Assembly: GCF_022539665.2 (NCBI RefSeq)
Contig: NC_081333.1
Coordinates: 11,902,971-11,966,970, forward strand
Length of the DNA stretch: 64,000 nt
Direction: 5' to 3'
DNA from: Daphnia carinata
Lineage: Eukaryota > Arthropoda > Branchiopoda > Diplostraca > Daphniidae
The notes beneath the pieces were generated by a model that was given only the letters and a program-made list of their open reading frames with translations, did no database searches and was not told where the DNA came from. This document shows positions 19,169 through 32,900 of the stretch, in pieces. A program made the translations under genes and the position numbers. Every line of letters starts with the position of its first letter. The first letter of the stretch is position 1.

Positions 19169-22100
19169 TTTGCAGCACACTCTACCACAGGCCAGCAAAA
19201 GAAATCTATCGGCTATGGCGGCGGCAGCATCTTTCTTAAAGAAAAGAAAAAAAAAGCTTCTTTTTAAAGGCGGAGTGAGACATCTAGCGAGCAGTAAACT
19301 AGCTATTTAAATTTATTTTCAAAAGCCTTGTTGTGTTGTTTTCTTAGCTTTGTTATTTAAGAAAATAAGCACGGTTATTTTATAATATACTGTACGATCG
19401 TTTTGATAACAAAATAACATACAACGTAGTGAATTTTCTTTCGTAAGTTTAAAAGAAATGGCTGAATGGCACACTGCACTTGATTTTACAAGCTACCCTT
19501 GATTTGCTAATTCATAGCATTTGAACCGTTGTTGATGTTCATAATATGCAAGATTATCGTTTGGGTTGAATGCTTGTGATAAATGAGGCCTGTAATCAAA
19601 TAAACCTCCTGTTTAATAGTTATGTTTGCGTTTCATCCAATCTAGTTGATAGAAAGCGATAAAAGACAATATCGATCCGTGTCAAGTGAAAACAAATATT
19701 TTTCTTCTGAAACATCAGAAACGGTAGAATGGTTTCTCCAGGTTATCAATTGTGAGATAAAATACATCGCAATTGCTTTTGAACAAATTCTAAGAGTTCT
19801 AGTAGTTTTGCATAAAGTGCACTGACCAATGCCTGTATATCACCCTTTAAAAGGTAATTGAGCAAAAGCTAAGTTACTAGCATGTCGCTCGAGAGATAAG
19901 CAACTTGTGACACTTTTACTCAGCGAGCAGTATCTTAATAACCCCCTGTACGTACGTATAAGTCGCGTACATCGTTTACAAATGACTAAAGACGCATGTA
20001 ACCGAAAAGCAAGTCCTTCACAATCAGCATACCATAGTAGCTTAGGAAAGCTTACGGACGACACTTGAGCACGGATGCTGCGAGTCATACGCTCTTTTTC
20101 CACATTCGCACTCGGCTTACACTCCAAAATCTGACAGGTTCGCAACCTTACTCTTTTAGGTATAGTTGCTGTCCTGTTACAGTGATGGTTGCCGTGTTCT
20201 TCATACGCCAATAGTCTAGTCGTTCATTCTTACGAAAACAGATCATGATTTCCATAAATGTTTATCTCCTTTGTGATTAACTGTTTTTCGAAATTTCCCT
20301 TCAATATTAGAGTTTTTCTTAGTTGTGTGTTTCGGACTTTTTTATGAAGAAAAACTTCTATGGCTTATTGCGGTAGAATTTAATGTGAGCCTCTTTTCAG
20401 AGTAGGAAATTCAATGATTTAAGCCTGCATCAATTCCGATGAAACGGACTCTTGATCCTACCAATCCGGTTAGTTCCACTTTGGAGCTTTAAGTCATACG
20501 CAATTTTTCAGTGACCAAAGTCTTTCTCAAAGGCATTGGAAAAATAATAACTTGAAAAGATGCTTTATAGCTCTTAAAGTTGAACGAAATACACGTTGTC
20601 GTAGGAGTTGCTGGTTATGCTAGGTCTCAAAAGGGGCGATTAGGCTCGTATTAAGCGAGAGCTTCTCATAGAAATACCCAATATTAGAATAAACCAAGGA
20701 AATGGACCGGCAAATCAACTGGGACATTCATTGCTATTCAACTGAAGAGTCGACGAACCGTGACTCGTTAAGCACGAGACGCAGTGTCAAACGGTGATGC
20801 AATTTTCAGTCACGCAGGGCCGGACAGTTGAAGTTCATGACCAGACCTTTTGATGCTCTCTTTAAATAGACTTCACATGGCTTCAATGTGAATGAATCTT
20901 GCAGCTCGTTGATCAAGAGCAAGCTCGTAACCTTGAAATTATGCCACTTAGCTATAATGTGACAGTCATCGCAGCTGGAGATTGGATGGCACTTTATGGA
21001 AAATCTTATTTAAGGTTGCTGTTGTTGTTCGAGCCAGAAAGCAAGATAACGACTGTAGTTGTTTGACCGACTGATTAGTCTGCAATCGTACATTTCATTA
21101 GTTTCCATTGCGTGTAGAATCGGAATAACCTGCAGAGTATAAAAGACCGTTGGCCAAATGGGTTTCGGTCTTGCGCACCACATCACGGAGGACAGAGAGC
21201 TCAAGTTATCTGCCTCGGACCATTCCTTGCTAAGAAAAAAGAGGAACATCAAGCTATCAAGTTGCATTCTTCTAGTATCAAAAGACGCATAGAGAATAGC
21301 GCATCTCACAGAACGTTCATTTTTCATTTTCGATGGCCGGCTGATTCCTAATTTTACGACGACCTTGTCGGTATCAGCAAAGTACATGTCCAAGCCCTTG
21401 AATACAAGCAAACGTAAACGTAAAATAGCATTGCTAATTGATTCAAGCTTTTCCGTTGTACTAGAAAGTTACCAACGCTCGTACCACCTTGGTATTCAAC
21501 AATCAATAGCACGCGTATGGGACTTTTTTATTGATTGCCGGCGTTCTCTGCGTCTAAATGAACTTGAATAATTCATCCGACCAAAGTTTCGACGAGAAAC
21601 GTTTATGCCCAAACTTTCTCTTTTGTCGACTATTTTTTAAACAAGCTCCAAAATCAGCAAGTAAATTGTCAATTCGGAAACTTCTTTTTTTCCCCTCCTT
21701 TTTCGCTAGTAGGGAAACGAATGAAACAGACAATTCCTTCAGTCGTGTATGAAACGAATGCGACCCGCCCTGCATTCCCCTCGTTGCGTCTACTTTTCCT
21801 ACTTTGGGTTTACACATCCGACAGCCGGAAGGATGGATAGATAGAATTAAGACCGTCGTCTTTCCTTTCTGGTTCGCATCTGTGTTGCTTCGAGTTACTC
21901 GCTCGTCCAGTCTCACAGACGGATTATTTGGCTGGGCTTGGATATAGTCACAGCCTGCAATGCAGCAGTTGAAAAGCGCTTGATCTTCAATACAGATCGA
22001 TGGGTACCAACGATAAACAACAATTTCATCCTACGCAAATTTCATTGCCCTGCCTATTATGCTAAGTCGATAGGCTAATACCGTGAAATTTACAACGCAG

Positions 22101-23982
22101 TTCATAGTTTGTTCCCTTTTTGGATTGGAAGCCGAAGGTGTTGAAATATTTCGATTTCGCTAAACATTAGCGTTAGGAAAACTTGTTTCAAAATCCATCA
22201 GTATCATACAAATCGTTGTTATTCCTAAAACAGAGGTACATTGCCGTTTGTAGCATTATATTGACGTGTCCACGTGTGTCCCGACGTCATCGATCTACAC
22301 ATTTTCGTATTTCTATTCGATTTATCATAGTTGCTCGCCAAAATAAGGAGTCTACCCTATTACGTTGCCCAGGTTGCAACATCGATCGTTAGTAACGACG
22401 TCCTAAATTTCCTTTTGGATTGACAAACGTCTAGCTACATGAAGCAGTTACTTGCGGCATTTATAGTAAGACGTTTTGTTGGTCACCCACATCTATTGTA
22501 AACATTGCTGTTCCATTAAAAATATCATCCCCATCTAGACATAAATCCTCTTTCTCACTCGCATGAAGACATTTGGGACGCGCGTACGAAGTGGACGACA
22601 CGTTTGGGTTGTTCCTCAGGAAGATCATTAGTGTGCTGTTTGACGCCGACATGTAATGTTATTATAGCCGTCTGACTCGTCTGTTCTAACTGTATTATGT
22701 CGCTACAATGGCCGTGAGATGGAACGGAAGACTGACGTACACGCCCACAGTCCAGTGGCAAAGTCTTTCCTTTGGTAGAATCACGCCAGAGATTTAAGAC
22801 GAGTTAAAAAGAGCATTTGATCATTATGGGATTAAAATAATCTAGAGCAGGTATTAAAAAAAACGAATTAGGACTGAGACGATATCAGACATATGTATTT
22901 TTTTTTAATGAACAAAAAACTCGAATTAAAAACAAAAACAAAAAGAAGTGCCGAACACACCAATGTGTTTTTGCTTACTTTTGGCTCTCCTCCTCCCATC
23001 GGTCACAAAGACGGAGAAGGAAAACTGGTACTCATGTGGGAGGTTTCATTATCATCTATCTAAAGAGCTACATCAGGAAATATGATATCATCGTCCAAGA
23101 TTAACGTATATACTGTATATATAATATCATCTTCCGTCTTTTCGTTTTCTTGTTTTCTTGATGCCACTGTTGCGGTTGCTGAATCCTTTATAAACGCCGT
23201 CACTTTAAATCCGTATCTGCGAATATAAACACAATCTTTCTTCGTCTCTGAATAATTTTTTCGCTGGTTTTGATGCACACACATACTCGATAGAAATCAA
23301 AATCAAGGGGGGACTCACGTTTGATCCATTCTTACAAATCTTTGACATGTTTGATTGTGTTATTTGGGGAAGAGGGCGAGCAATAAGGGTCGGGTGAAAT
23401 TTGGATTAGGTTACTCATTATAACTGCATGACGTTCATCAATAATCGCACATACCACAATAATGCAACTGTACAACAATATAGGGTCAAGGCGTACGCCT
23501 TACTGTCTCATTCGTGTCGGTAAATTTTTTTTATTTAGAAATATATATATATAGCGAATCGAGGAAGGAAAATGTGTGTTACATGATAAGTCTTGATTGT
23601 AATTGGTATCGAAAGAAAAAGCTTTGGTGTCCGTTAAAATGTCTAAAGTTGTTGAGGTGGGAAAATCAAAGTTGGTATTACGTTTTTGTCCCCCTCTAAA
23701 TTAAAATAAAGAATGCAATTCGCTTCGCGGAATAGCTTCGTTTACAAATCCATGGCTTGTTCTTTATACCTTTGGCGAAACCACAAATAATACGATAGAA
23801 TATATAGGTGGTAGGGGAAAGTGTACTAGGGCACATTTGGGGACAGCATTTTGTACAATAGAAAAAAACGAGACAAAACGAAAGATAGTGAAACAATCCG
23901 CCAGCGATGAGGCAAATTCAAGACCCGAAATTACAAATGGAAAAATTTCGCAAAAGATAAACAACTTGAATGCGGAATCAAA
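19169..23982. other. Spacer between thickveins 5' end and the DPR gene 3' end
   Basis: This 4.8 kb should contain the tkv promoter (right of 19168) and the DPR 3' UTR (left of 23983). No TATA box or additional coding exon could be supported. A possible distal AATAAA for the DPR transcript lies on the minus strand at 23530-23535. The open frames here lack domains and are treated as noise. Confidence 0.5.
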
Positions 23983-26900
23983 CTACCGCAACTGTCGGTT
24001 CCACGATAAGTATCGATGCAGTAAGAGTAAAAGAGTTGCAAGGAGCACGTAGTGGTGGAAACGGGCGCCGGGCTGCGTGCGTGATATGCCTCCGTGACCG
24101 TGTTGCATTGCAGCCGGATGTTCACCTATGAAAGGCAGAAACAAAATGGGAACGAAAGAACAAAAAAATTTATATGAAAAACAGAAAATGGAAAGCCAAT
24201 CGGAAAGTAGACGTCTAAGACGACACGTTGGATTTAATCAAAACTAGCACCCGCGTGACAATAGCACGATATCGTGTAAGCCTCAAACTCCTATATAAAA
24301 GAATCAATAACTTTTCCATCTATAATCCCAGCCGGGGGTAAAAAGGGAACAGGCGATATATGCGTTTCTTCTTGATATGCTTGAAAACTGTCACGATTTT
24401 TTTTTCCTCCCTTTTTTTTTTTTTTTTTTTATTTCTCGTTTTGTTTAAAGCTTTACTTTCTGTTTTCTTCTACCGTTATTGTGAAGCCTGTATATGCGCC
24501 TCCATCAACTCCTCCTTCCCTATACGGGAGGCTCGTTCAATCTAAACTTTACAAAGGAAGATAGACAGAGGCCTTGGTTGACTTGTACGAGCCGTATAGC
24601 GTCAGCAGTGCGTTCGGCCGTGAATCACGACTAGCGGTCTTTCCGTTAAACTCTTGGAGGGTGTGTCGAGTCTATCAGAGTCGACCCACACACGCCGAAT
24701 TGAAACACGGTGCTCATATTCGAATACAAACCTTAAAGCAGGGCTTGGATCGAACACGTTGAATACAGAAAGGGTGAACGTGTTTGGACAAGCCGATCGA
24801 CTGCTTATCCAACGAAACATATCCCCCAATGATTGTCAACTTGCGTGACGTCCTCCCTTTGTCACATTTCCATAATCAATGAAATAATTTTGTTTTGGTC
24901 GTACCATTAAGGACGTGAACGACAATGCTGGCCGGCTCGGCTCCGGCTGGAATGCAGGTATAATTGCCAGAATCAGCGGCCACAGCGTTACGTATTAGAA
25001 GTAGATTTTCTAGTCCGTGCTGACTCGTTTCGATCGTCACTTTTCGGCCCGATAGCGACGTCATAATGGACGATTTCCCGAAGAAACTCGTCTGCTTGTT
25101 GGCGTTCATCTGGTGTGGTTGCTGTTGCTGAAGGTGGCTATTTTGCTGGAACAGCTGATGGCCATCGTTGCCGCCAGTACTTAATATTTGTAGTCCTTTG
25201 TACCAGGTGAAGTGAGTCGGTGGTTCGGGCATGTCTTTGGCCACGCACGACAAGCTGATGTCGCTGCCGCTTCGAATGTACATCTCCGGGCTGCCGTGGA
25301 TGTAAGCTTGCGATACTGTCCAGTTAAACGATACAGCAACAACAACAAAAAATCAATTGAATTTGCTACCTGACTAACATTTTATTTGGCATGACAGTTA
25401 ATCGAATAATCAAACTGATTTTTTACAAATTCAGGTTACTAAAATGCTCAAATGTGAATGCGGTCCGGATGTATTCAGACGATGGAGAGGAATTCAGTTG
25501 CATTCTATGCATAATCCGAGTAGCGTGTTCGTGCTCCACGGATTGCCAATTACGCGTGAGTTTGAAGACAAAAAGAAGATGGTAGAAACGGGATCTACCG
25601 TGATAACTAGCACGCTCTTCACGGTCTCTAATACACATAGCCTAAGCAGCGTACACTTACACAATTTCTATCGCGCGTTATATACAGGGTCGCTGAGAGC
25701 GACGATGGTAAGTTCATCATTTCTTTAGTTCTTCATGCACGTCGCAACCAGGCGTTCGACGCTCTTCTGCCCAATGCTCACATTATGTCATTACGATTGC
25801 GTCGTAACAATAGAGACCGATCAAGACCCTTCCTATATGTTACTCCGCTTCCGCACGCACCCCCCCCCCCTTTTTTCTTTTTCTTCTTATATTTACATTA
25901 TTCAGCTTTAACTATTAACGTGTGTGCGTGTGACCCGACAGCGTGGAAGACGTCACAGGCAAAGCGGGGGGGAAAGCGGCCATAACTATCCGCTGGATTG
26001 TATCGATTGAGACAAGAGAAGTACGCCCTCTGAGGTAGAACTGTGAGGGTAAGCTGCACATAAAAAAAGAACGATAGCTAATACAAATAAGTAAATACAT
26101 TATAATGATCATGGTGTTTTTTTTTCTGTAACATGCTAGAATTCTTTTTTCTAATAACCAAATAAGTTAAGGCGTTGCCTTTGCTCGCATTCGGAACCGC
26201 ATACAAGAGAGTCTCACTAATGAGGTAAATCTGTCACCTTGGATGAGGCAGACGACACGATTACCGTCATTAATTATCTCGTTTTATTCCACGAAAACAT
26301 TGCTTTCTAGAAAACGTTTACTAAAAGAAAAATGTGTGTGCCATTCCTGGTCTTGCATAACAACAAACATGCAATTGTGTTTGCCTTATTCGTTCTCTAT
26401 TGTGATGATGAAAAGAGCAACTGGACAAAATGTTTGGGAATTTTTCGCTTCGTTTTCCTCTAGTTGGCTTGTTGGTATTTTTTGTTTTTTATTTTGACTG
26501 AATAATAACGGGAAAGCTCTCACTGCAACTGTTATTCATCCAAGTTTCTAGCATAGCTACGAGATCCAATTAGAATGATGCTCGCCCCGTTTCATAGCTA
26601 GAAAAGACAGGCATCTATGTCCGAGACTCTGGCGTGTTCATAATTCGCGTCAAAAGTTCAAAGTTGCTTAAATAGGACGTGAGCCGATAGCAATGCTACC
26701 AGCACATTCAAAACTACGAACTTATTGTGTACAATAGAGAAAAGAGCCATTTCCAAATCCTTTTCCTCTTTTCTTCGTGGATATGGTGTGACGCTATCCA
26801 GTAGCAATAACAATAAAACACGAGATTTGAATGATATAGAGGCTCTTCAATGCTGGCGGGGAAACCGAACGATCAACAACAATGGCCCCGTTCCATTTTT

Positions 26901-29900
26901 GTTATTGTTATTATTATTACGTAAAGCAGCTGTATGCATCTTTATGAATGTAGGATACAAGACTTACCGACAACTTTTAAGCGGACGGCTTTGCTGATTT
27001 TGGGCTCGGAGCTGACTTGGCATTCATAGAGTCCAGCGTCGCGAAGCTGAACGGATCTGATCCGCAGTGTCCACATGTCTCCTGTAGCCGACTTGATGAC
27101 CGAGAAGCGTGCATCATTGGTGTAGGTGACTTGACCGAATGTCAGAATGTGTAAATCTCGTTTCCGTATCCAAGAAACCTGATGAAAGATGCAAAAGGTG
27201 AATTCGCAAAGCTACGTCATAATGAACAAAGAAGCCAATTGTAAACGTATGTCTAGTGCAGTAAAAATGTATTCGTGGCGTCAGTGAAAAGTAACTTCAT
27301 CAGCAGCACGATAATCGATAGCTCATCAGACGTCAGTTGGACATGTTGTCATTTTATGGGCTATAAAATATGTATACGTCCCGGCTCTTTCTGTGCGCAT
27401 TTTTCTGAGCTTTTTGATAAGCACCGTTTGCTATTGGCTGTTGCTATCCGTGTATTTGGGGAAGCAATTAAAAATTAATCTCAGAACGCACTACTATGCT
27501 ATATATATTCATAGCGCTAGGGGAAAAAAAAACTATCAAAATATGCCATTATCGATTTTGATCCCTTTGGAGTCAACAAGTTCGGCAGATGTTTCTATAA
27601 GTCCATTAATCTCCCTTTTTGGAGTTTTTCGTCCCTTTTCTTTTTTGCTCTTCATCGCTCGATCCACTCACAGTGACGCACTCTTTTGTTTAGATGTCGT
27701 CGTTTCGACATTGGCAATGTAAATAGATGGGTTGGAGCGTGAAACGAGTTATGCAAATACGCTCTTATAGAATTCCGGCTGCTGGATGTTCCATTTTTGA
27801 TTTTTTATTCCCTGTATACCTTCCCCCCTTTTTTCTTTTTTATTACAGAACGTTCGACATCCTTTAATTTTTAAAGTTTCTGAATTTGATTTAATTCCCT
27901 GCTTACAGGAGCTTCCGTTTCGATTATTTTTTTTTACTTCTTAACGTACCACAATCCGCCTAAGGCTCTTGATCGTGCCAATATTCACGTCAGCTTTCTT
28001 TTTTTTTTTTTAATACCTCATTCACGGCTGATTGCTACTGAATTCACTTTTTTATGTCTGTGGAGAAACCTCAAACAACTGCTGGCACCGTCTGTGGCCC
28101 ATATGAATTATTGATCAACCAATCGTACTGTACGAAATTTGCCTCTGCAGTTGCACCGATTGTCGCCAGTTCAAACCCCAATTTTTTAAAATTCATTTTC
28201 AAAGCTTGTCATCCTTTATACTTGATCCCTTCTTTTTGATTTTCCCTTGCCCAGTCGAGGTAGTAAGGGATTATCGATCGCCAAGAAGTCGTCGCATGAA
28301 ATGGTATACATAATAACGCGAGCAAGTGATACGGACTCGGAGAAAATGGGAGGAGGCATGATGGCAATCCTGCGGCCTACGATTATCATAGAAAGAGTCT
28401 ATTTGACATGCACCCGTGTCACGTCTATTGCGTCACCATAGATTAGATGAGCCACGAACGAAAAAATAATAAATCAATTGTTTGAACAGAAAAAAAAAAA
28501 AAAAAAATAATGCCGATTGCACTGCGGGATTTCGGACTCACGATGCGAATAGGTTTCACTTGCTGCCTAAAAAAAGACTATGATTTTTTTCAATCTTCTT
28601 ATTCAAAATGGTCTGGTGGTCAAGTGAATTTTCGCCAAGATTTGGCGTCCCCTCCTCTGTCATAAGCCGTTTCCACCGGGGTGATTAGGTTACCGAATCG
28701 TCACGCAGGTACGATATTTCCGCTCACCTAAACCTACTCTTCGTGTCGGCCTTTCCTAGAAGAAGAAAAAAAAAAAAAACCGCAAAAAAGCAACCTGACC
28801 CTTTACCGCCTCTTGGTCGTTCTTTTCAAGAGAAAAACATTTGACCACGACATGACACAGACATGGGCATTGTGGGTAAGTGGATACGTTAGCTCATTAT
28901 TTTTTTCCTTTGAACGCGATTGTTTCTTGTTGTTTTTTTTGAGGGGGTTGCGGGGTTAGTATTGTTATGATTACGAACAGATTCGTTTGCGACGCATGTT
29001 GTTATAATGACGTTCTCTTTTTGTTTTTTTTTGCACGCTGCGTAAATATGCTTTTTATTCACGCTGGATTGTTCTAGCAACGTGAACCAAAAGTCTTTTT
29101 GAACTGCAGTAGAGAAACTATGTTTTTCTAGCGATTAGAATTGCGTCTGATTGTGCACCATCTCTCACGTGATGGCTTTGTTCTGCGTTCAAAAAAAAAG
29201 TGTTCGAGTAGCATGAAGAGAAATCTGGAAAATTAGAGAGATGTTTTCGTCTCCGTCTGTAACGAAGGGAAGGATCATTTTCCATCAGTCAACTTTCGAG
29301 ATTTGCCTACTTGCAGATAGAACCCATCCCATTAGCGAAACAAGTTTGTAGGGTCCGAAAACTATACGAACAATGCTTCAAACGGCGTGTTCTTATTCCC
29401 ACACTCTTTCAACAATCTCTTAACCGCTACCAAGAAAAAAGAAAGAAAAACTTTGGAAACAAACTATGTCATCATTTACCTTTGTCAATTCTTTCGTTAT
29501 AGTTTTCTATCAAATGATTTTACAATCACAATGGATCGGCTTTTACTTGGAACTTTGTGGCAGTCAATGCTTTTCACTCTAGATCTTTGATTATTTTGAA
29601 ATTACATTCACAGGTAATCGACAGATAATGAACGTGCAATCCTAGAGACCTTGAACGCTAACAAAGTTTTCTGGTTTTTAAGCATTCTGAATTGAAGCTT
29701 CCGTTTTCTTGTGAAATACTTAACAGTCCCTTGGCAATGGTTGATGGAAAACAAGGTTTTAAATCAGATGTACATACAAACGAATTTGCCAAGGTGACTG
29801 TGTGCTGTTACGTTTGCAGGATGCACGCGTATCAGAACGTGATGGACGAGATAAAAAAAAAAGAACACAGAAGGGTTAGTTTCTTTATTTATTTAAGAAA

Positions 29901-32900
29901 GTTTTTCGATCGATTTCGTTTTTGTTTGAAGTGCAAGCATAAGAGTGTACTGTCGATTTCAGCTGGAATCGTCAATATTTGATGATTGGCTTTGGAGATA
30001 ACAAAACAGACGCTCCCTGGATTTCATCGCAAAGGATATAACTACTTATGCGCACAGTAAGGAAATATCCTTGGGTTCGATTTACCTTGTTTCCCTTCCT
30101 TTTGCATCTCCAATGTGATAATTTAAAAATACATTGGCCTTTGTCCTGGAACAGCGTAAGACTTATATAAGGATCGAGGGAAAGTTTTACATATCCGGAT
30201 TTTAAAAAGATGGCGTGTCCTTGTGTGCTCGGATTCAAGGACTCGGGATATAAAGCACAAAATAAAGTCTCTAATGAAGTATTCATTTCACGTTTTCTCC
30301 TATTAACCAAGCGAATTCATTTCCTCGTTTTCGTTACATCAACTATGAAATCGTTGCTCCCTTTGACGGGTAATTTCAGTTCCGCATTAGTCATTTGCTC
30401 TTTGGTTCGGCCCTCGTGATTCTTACGTACGAGCGAACCTTGAAGCAGCAAAAGTTCATTGAATTCATCAAGGCTGTGACACAACATTTCTTTTTTAAAC
30501 TTTACTTTCCACAGTGTTTCACAATAATAAAAGGAAAAGAAAAGGCTGTCATGGACGCAAAGCTATATATCGATTCAAAAGTCTTATAAGACATTCTTGT
30601 TGTATAATAAACGATATAGGCGAAGATGCGAACGAGCTTTATTCGATATCGTCATCCAATCGCCTTCTCCATTTTCCCGTTAGCTTCTCACCAACTTTCC
30701 CTCTTTTTTGGGGGCGCGGGGGGCTCTTTCTTTTTTGCACTTGAAAGTGTGAGAAAAGCCACTCGTCGGACGGCTTATCTGCGGCCTGCGTCGCGGCACA
30801 GGAGCCATCTCTTTTGTCGAGCTCGATATATAGTTGCCTCCAATCTATTATTTATTTTTTTTTTTTACCACCCCACGCTTCTTTTTTTTTTTATTTTATG
30901 TTTTTTTTTTTCTTCATTGTTTTGACTTGGCTTCGTACGGTATACTTATTGGCTGTTCACTCGTCAATCAATAGAGCTTTTTGATTGTCTGACTGTCGAT
31001 TCTTGGTTCCAAGAGACGCCCACCCATATCTCTCTGGATGGATCTTAACCAAAGGATAACGAAAAGAAGCTTATTCCGGCTATTTTCACTCGGATCATTT
31101 CTTCTCTATGTAGCACGTCGGATATGGCGAACAATTAGTTTCATCGAACAACTTCTTTCTTTTTATTTTTCCCCCCTCCATTCTGAAGCTATTCTCTGTA
31201 TAAAGATTCTCCCCCCCCCCCCCCAATTTTCTTCCTTATTCCCTTCGTCTCAAGATCCGTTAAGATTAGACGGTTTAACTTTCCGTGATTGTCGAGTCCG
31301 ATTCACGAACAAAAAATCGTCTTTGGAATATGACAAAGACAAGCCATCCATGGCAACAAAATGTACGCTGGTGTACGTATAAAGATGAGGCTCCCACGTA
31401 TCTATGACGAAAGAACTAGACGGCATGTACGTTTGCAGCATGGAAAAACGAAACAAGGAAATGTGTATTCTACCCGTTTACCGCTATCCTTACACGTACA
31501 TCCGTCTTATAGGGAAACGCGATACGGACATACTGTAGGATGTCGATGCCGGAACGTTTTGGCTATATTGAATAAGACTGAGGAGCCTTTTGAATGTTGT
31601 GTCAGTGCATATCCTAGTAGGGACGGTACATTCTTTATGCAATGGCAGTAAAAATCTATTAAGCTGCTGAATGGCGAATTCGAAATAAGCGCCAGACGTC
31701 AATCCGAGAATCGCGTGAATGCGTGGGAAGTGCGACGGGTGGCATTTGCATTTTGTGTGTGTGAAATGACTAACCTTGCGATCTCCAAGCTGACGAACGC
31801 GGCAAGCCAAGTAGGCTGTAGATCCGACGGAGACGACAACAGATTCCGGCCCCGTGTCGAATGACGGTCCAACTAGAGCGCCGTCCCACGGTATATCCGC
31901 CACGACTGACTGCGCTTCGCTCTTCGGTGATATCGACCCTAAATTTGCAAAGAGAACGCACACACACAAAAAAAAAAAGAAATGTAAACAAATTCGTTAG
32001 AGTAAATTTGAAAATGAGTCACGTGAGAGACTGCAGTCGACATATGGGACAAATTAGAAGGCCATCTCGTCGTCTTCCATTTCCAAATGAAAATGTTTGG
32101 CCAGCGTCAACTGTAATAACGGGGACTATTAGAAGCAGAGCGTGAACATTTTCGCTATGCGACATGGCGTGCCATCGTGATCATTTCGGTCCGCGTGACA
32201 GAGATTTTGATGTCAGTCAAACACGTCTATTTTACGTTGCGGTGTATTAGATATAGTGTAAGACGGCAGCGCGTTTTGTACGTCGAAATGTGATTCACCG
32301 TTTATTTCCTTGTCATTTCAAAAGACCACCACACGATCCTATTTCCGCAAGCGTGAATGTAAACTCTCTTTTTCTATATACCTTTTGCGACGTCATTTTT
32401 TTTTTTTTTTTTGTTGGAATGCGCTAACAGAACAACGTTTGGCGTGCAATCATATGTGCAAAGCGTTACGGTTGCAATCATCTCTTTACGTAGAAAAAGG
32501 GCGACAAAGGTAACAAACTGGATGTTACACGCCCACAATGTGTGTGGGCGAGTTAAGAAATCATATCGTCGACGTTCAAAGACGTGCCGTAAAAAATCCT
32601 TGGAGTGGCTGTTTTGCTGTTTGCAACATTGCGCTAAACCCACGGTACCATCGCCCACATCATCGCTCCGCTTTACCTCGTCCGCCATGCGTTACCCAAT
32701 TTTCCTGGTTTACGCTCCTCTTCAATAGAGATTGTCGGTTATTCAGCCTAGTAACGTATAGCGAGTCTAAATTTCTAGTTTCCCAGAAAACCATTGCCGA
32801 CCGTGAAACGTGCATTCGAAAACGTTCGAGATTACGGAGAAACCGGTTAGTGATTTAAGCCGATTGTTACAATGTTAACAAGGTACTGCTTCACTTACCT

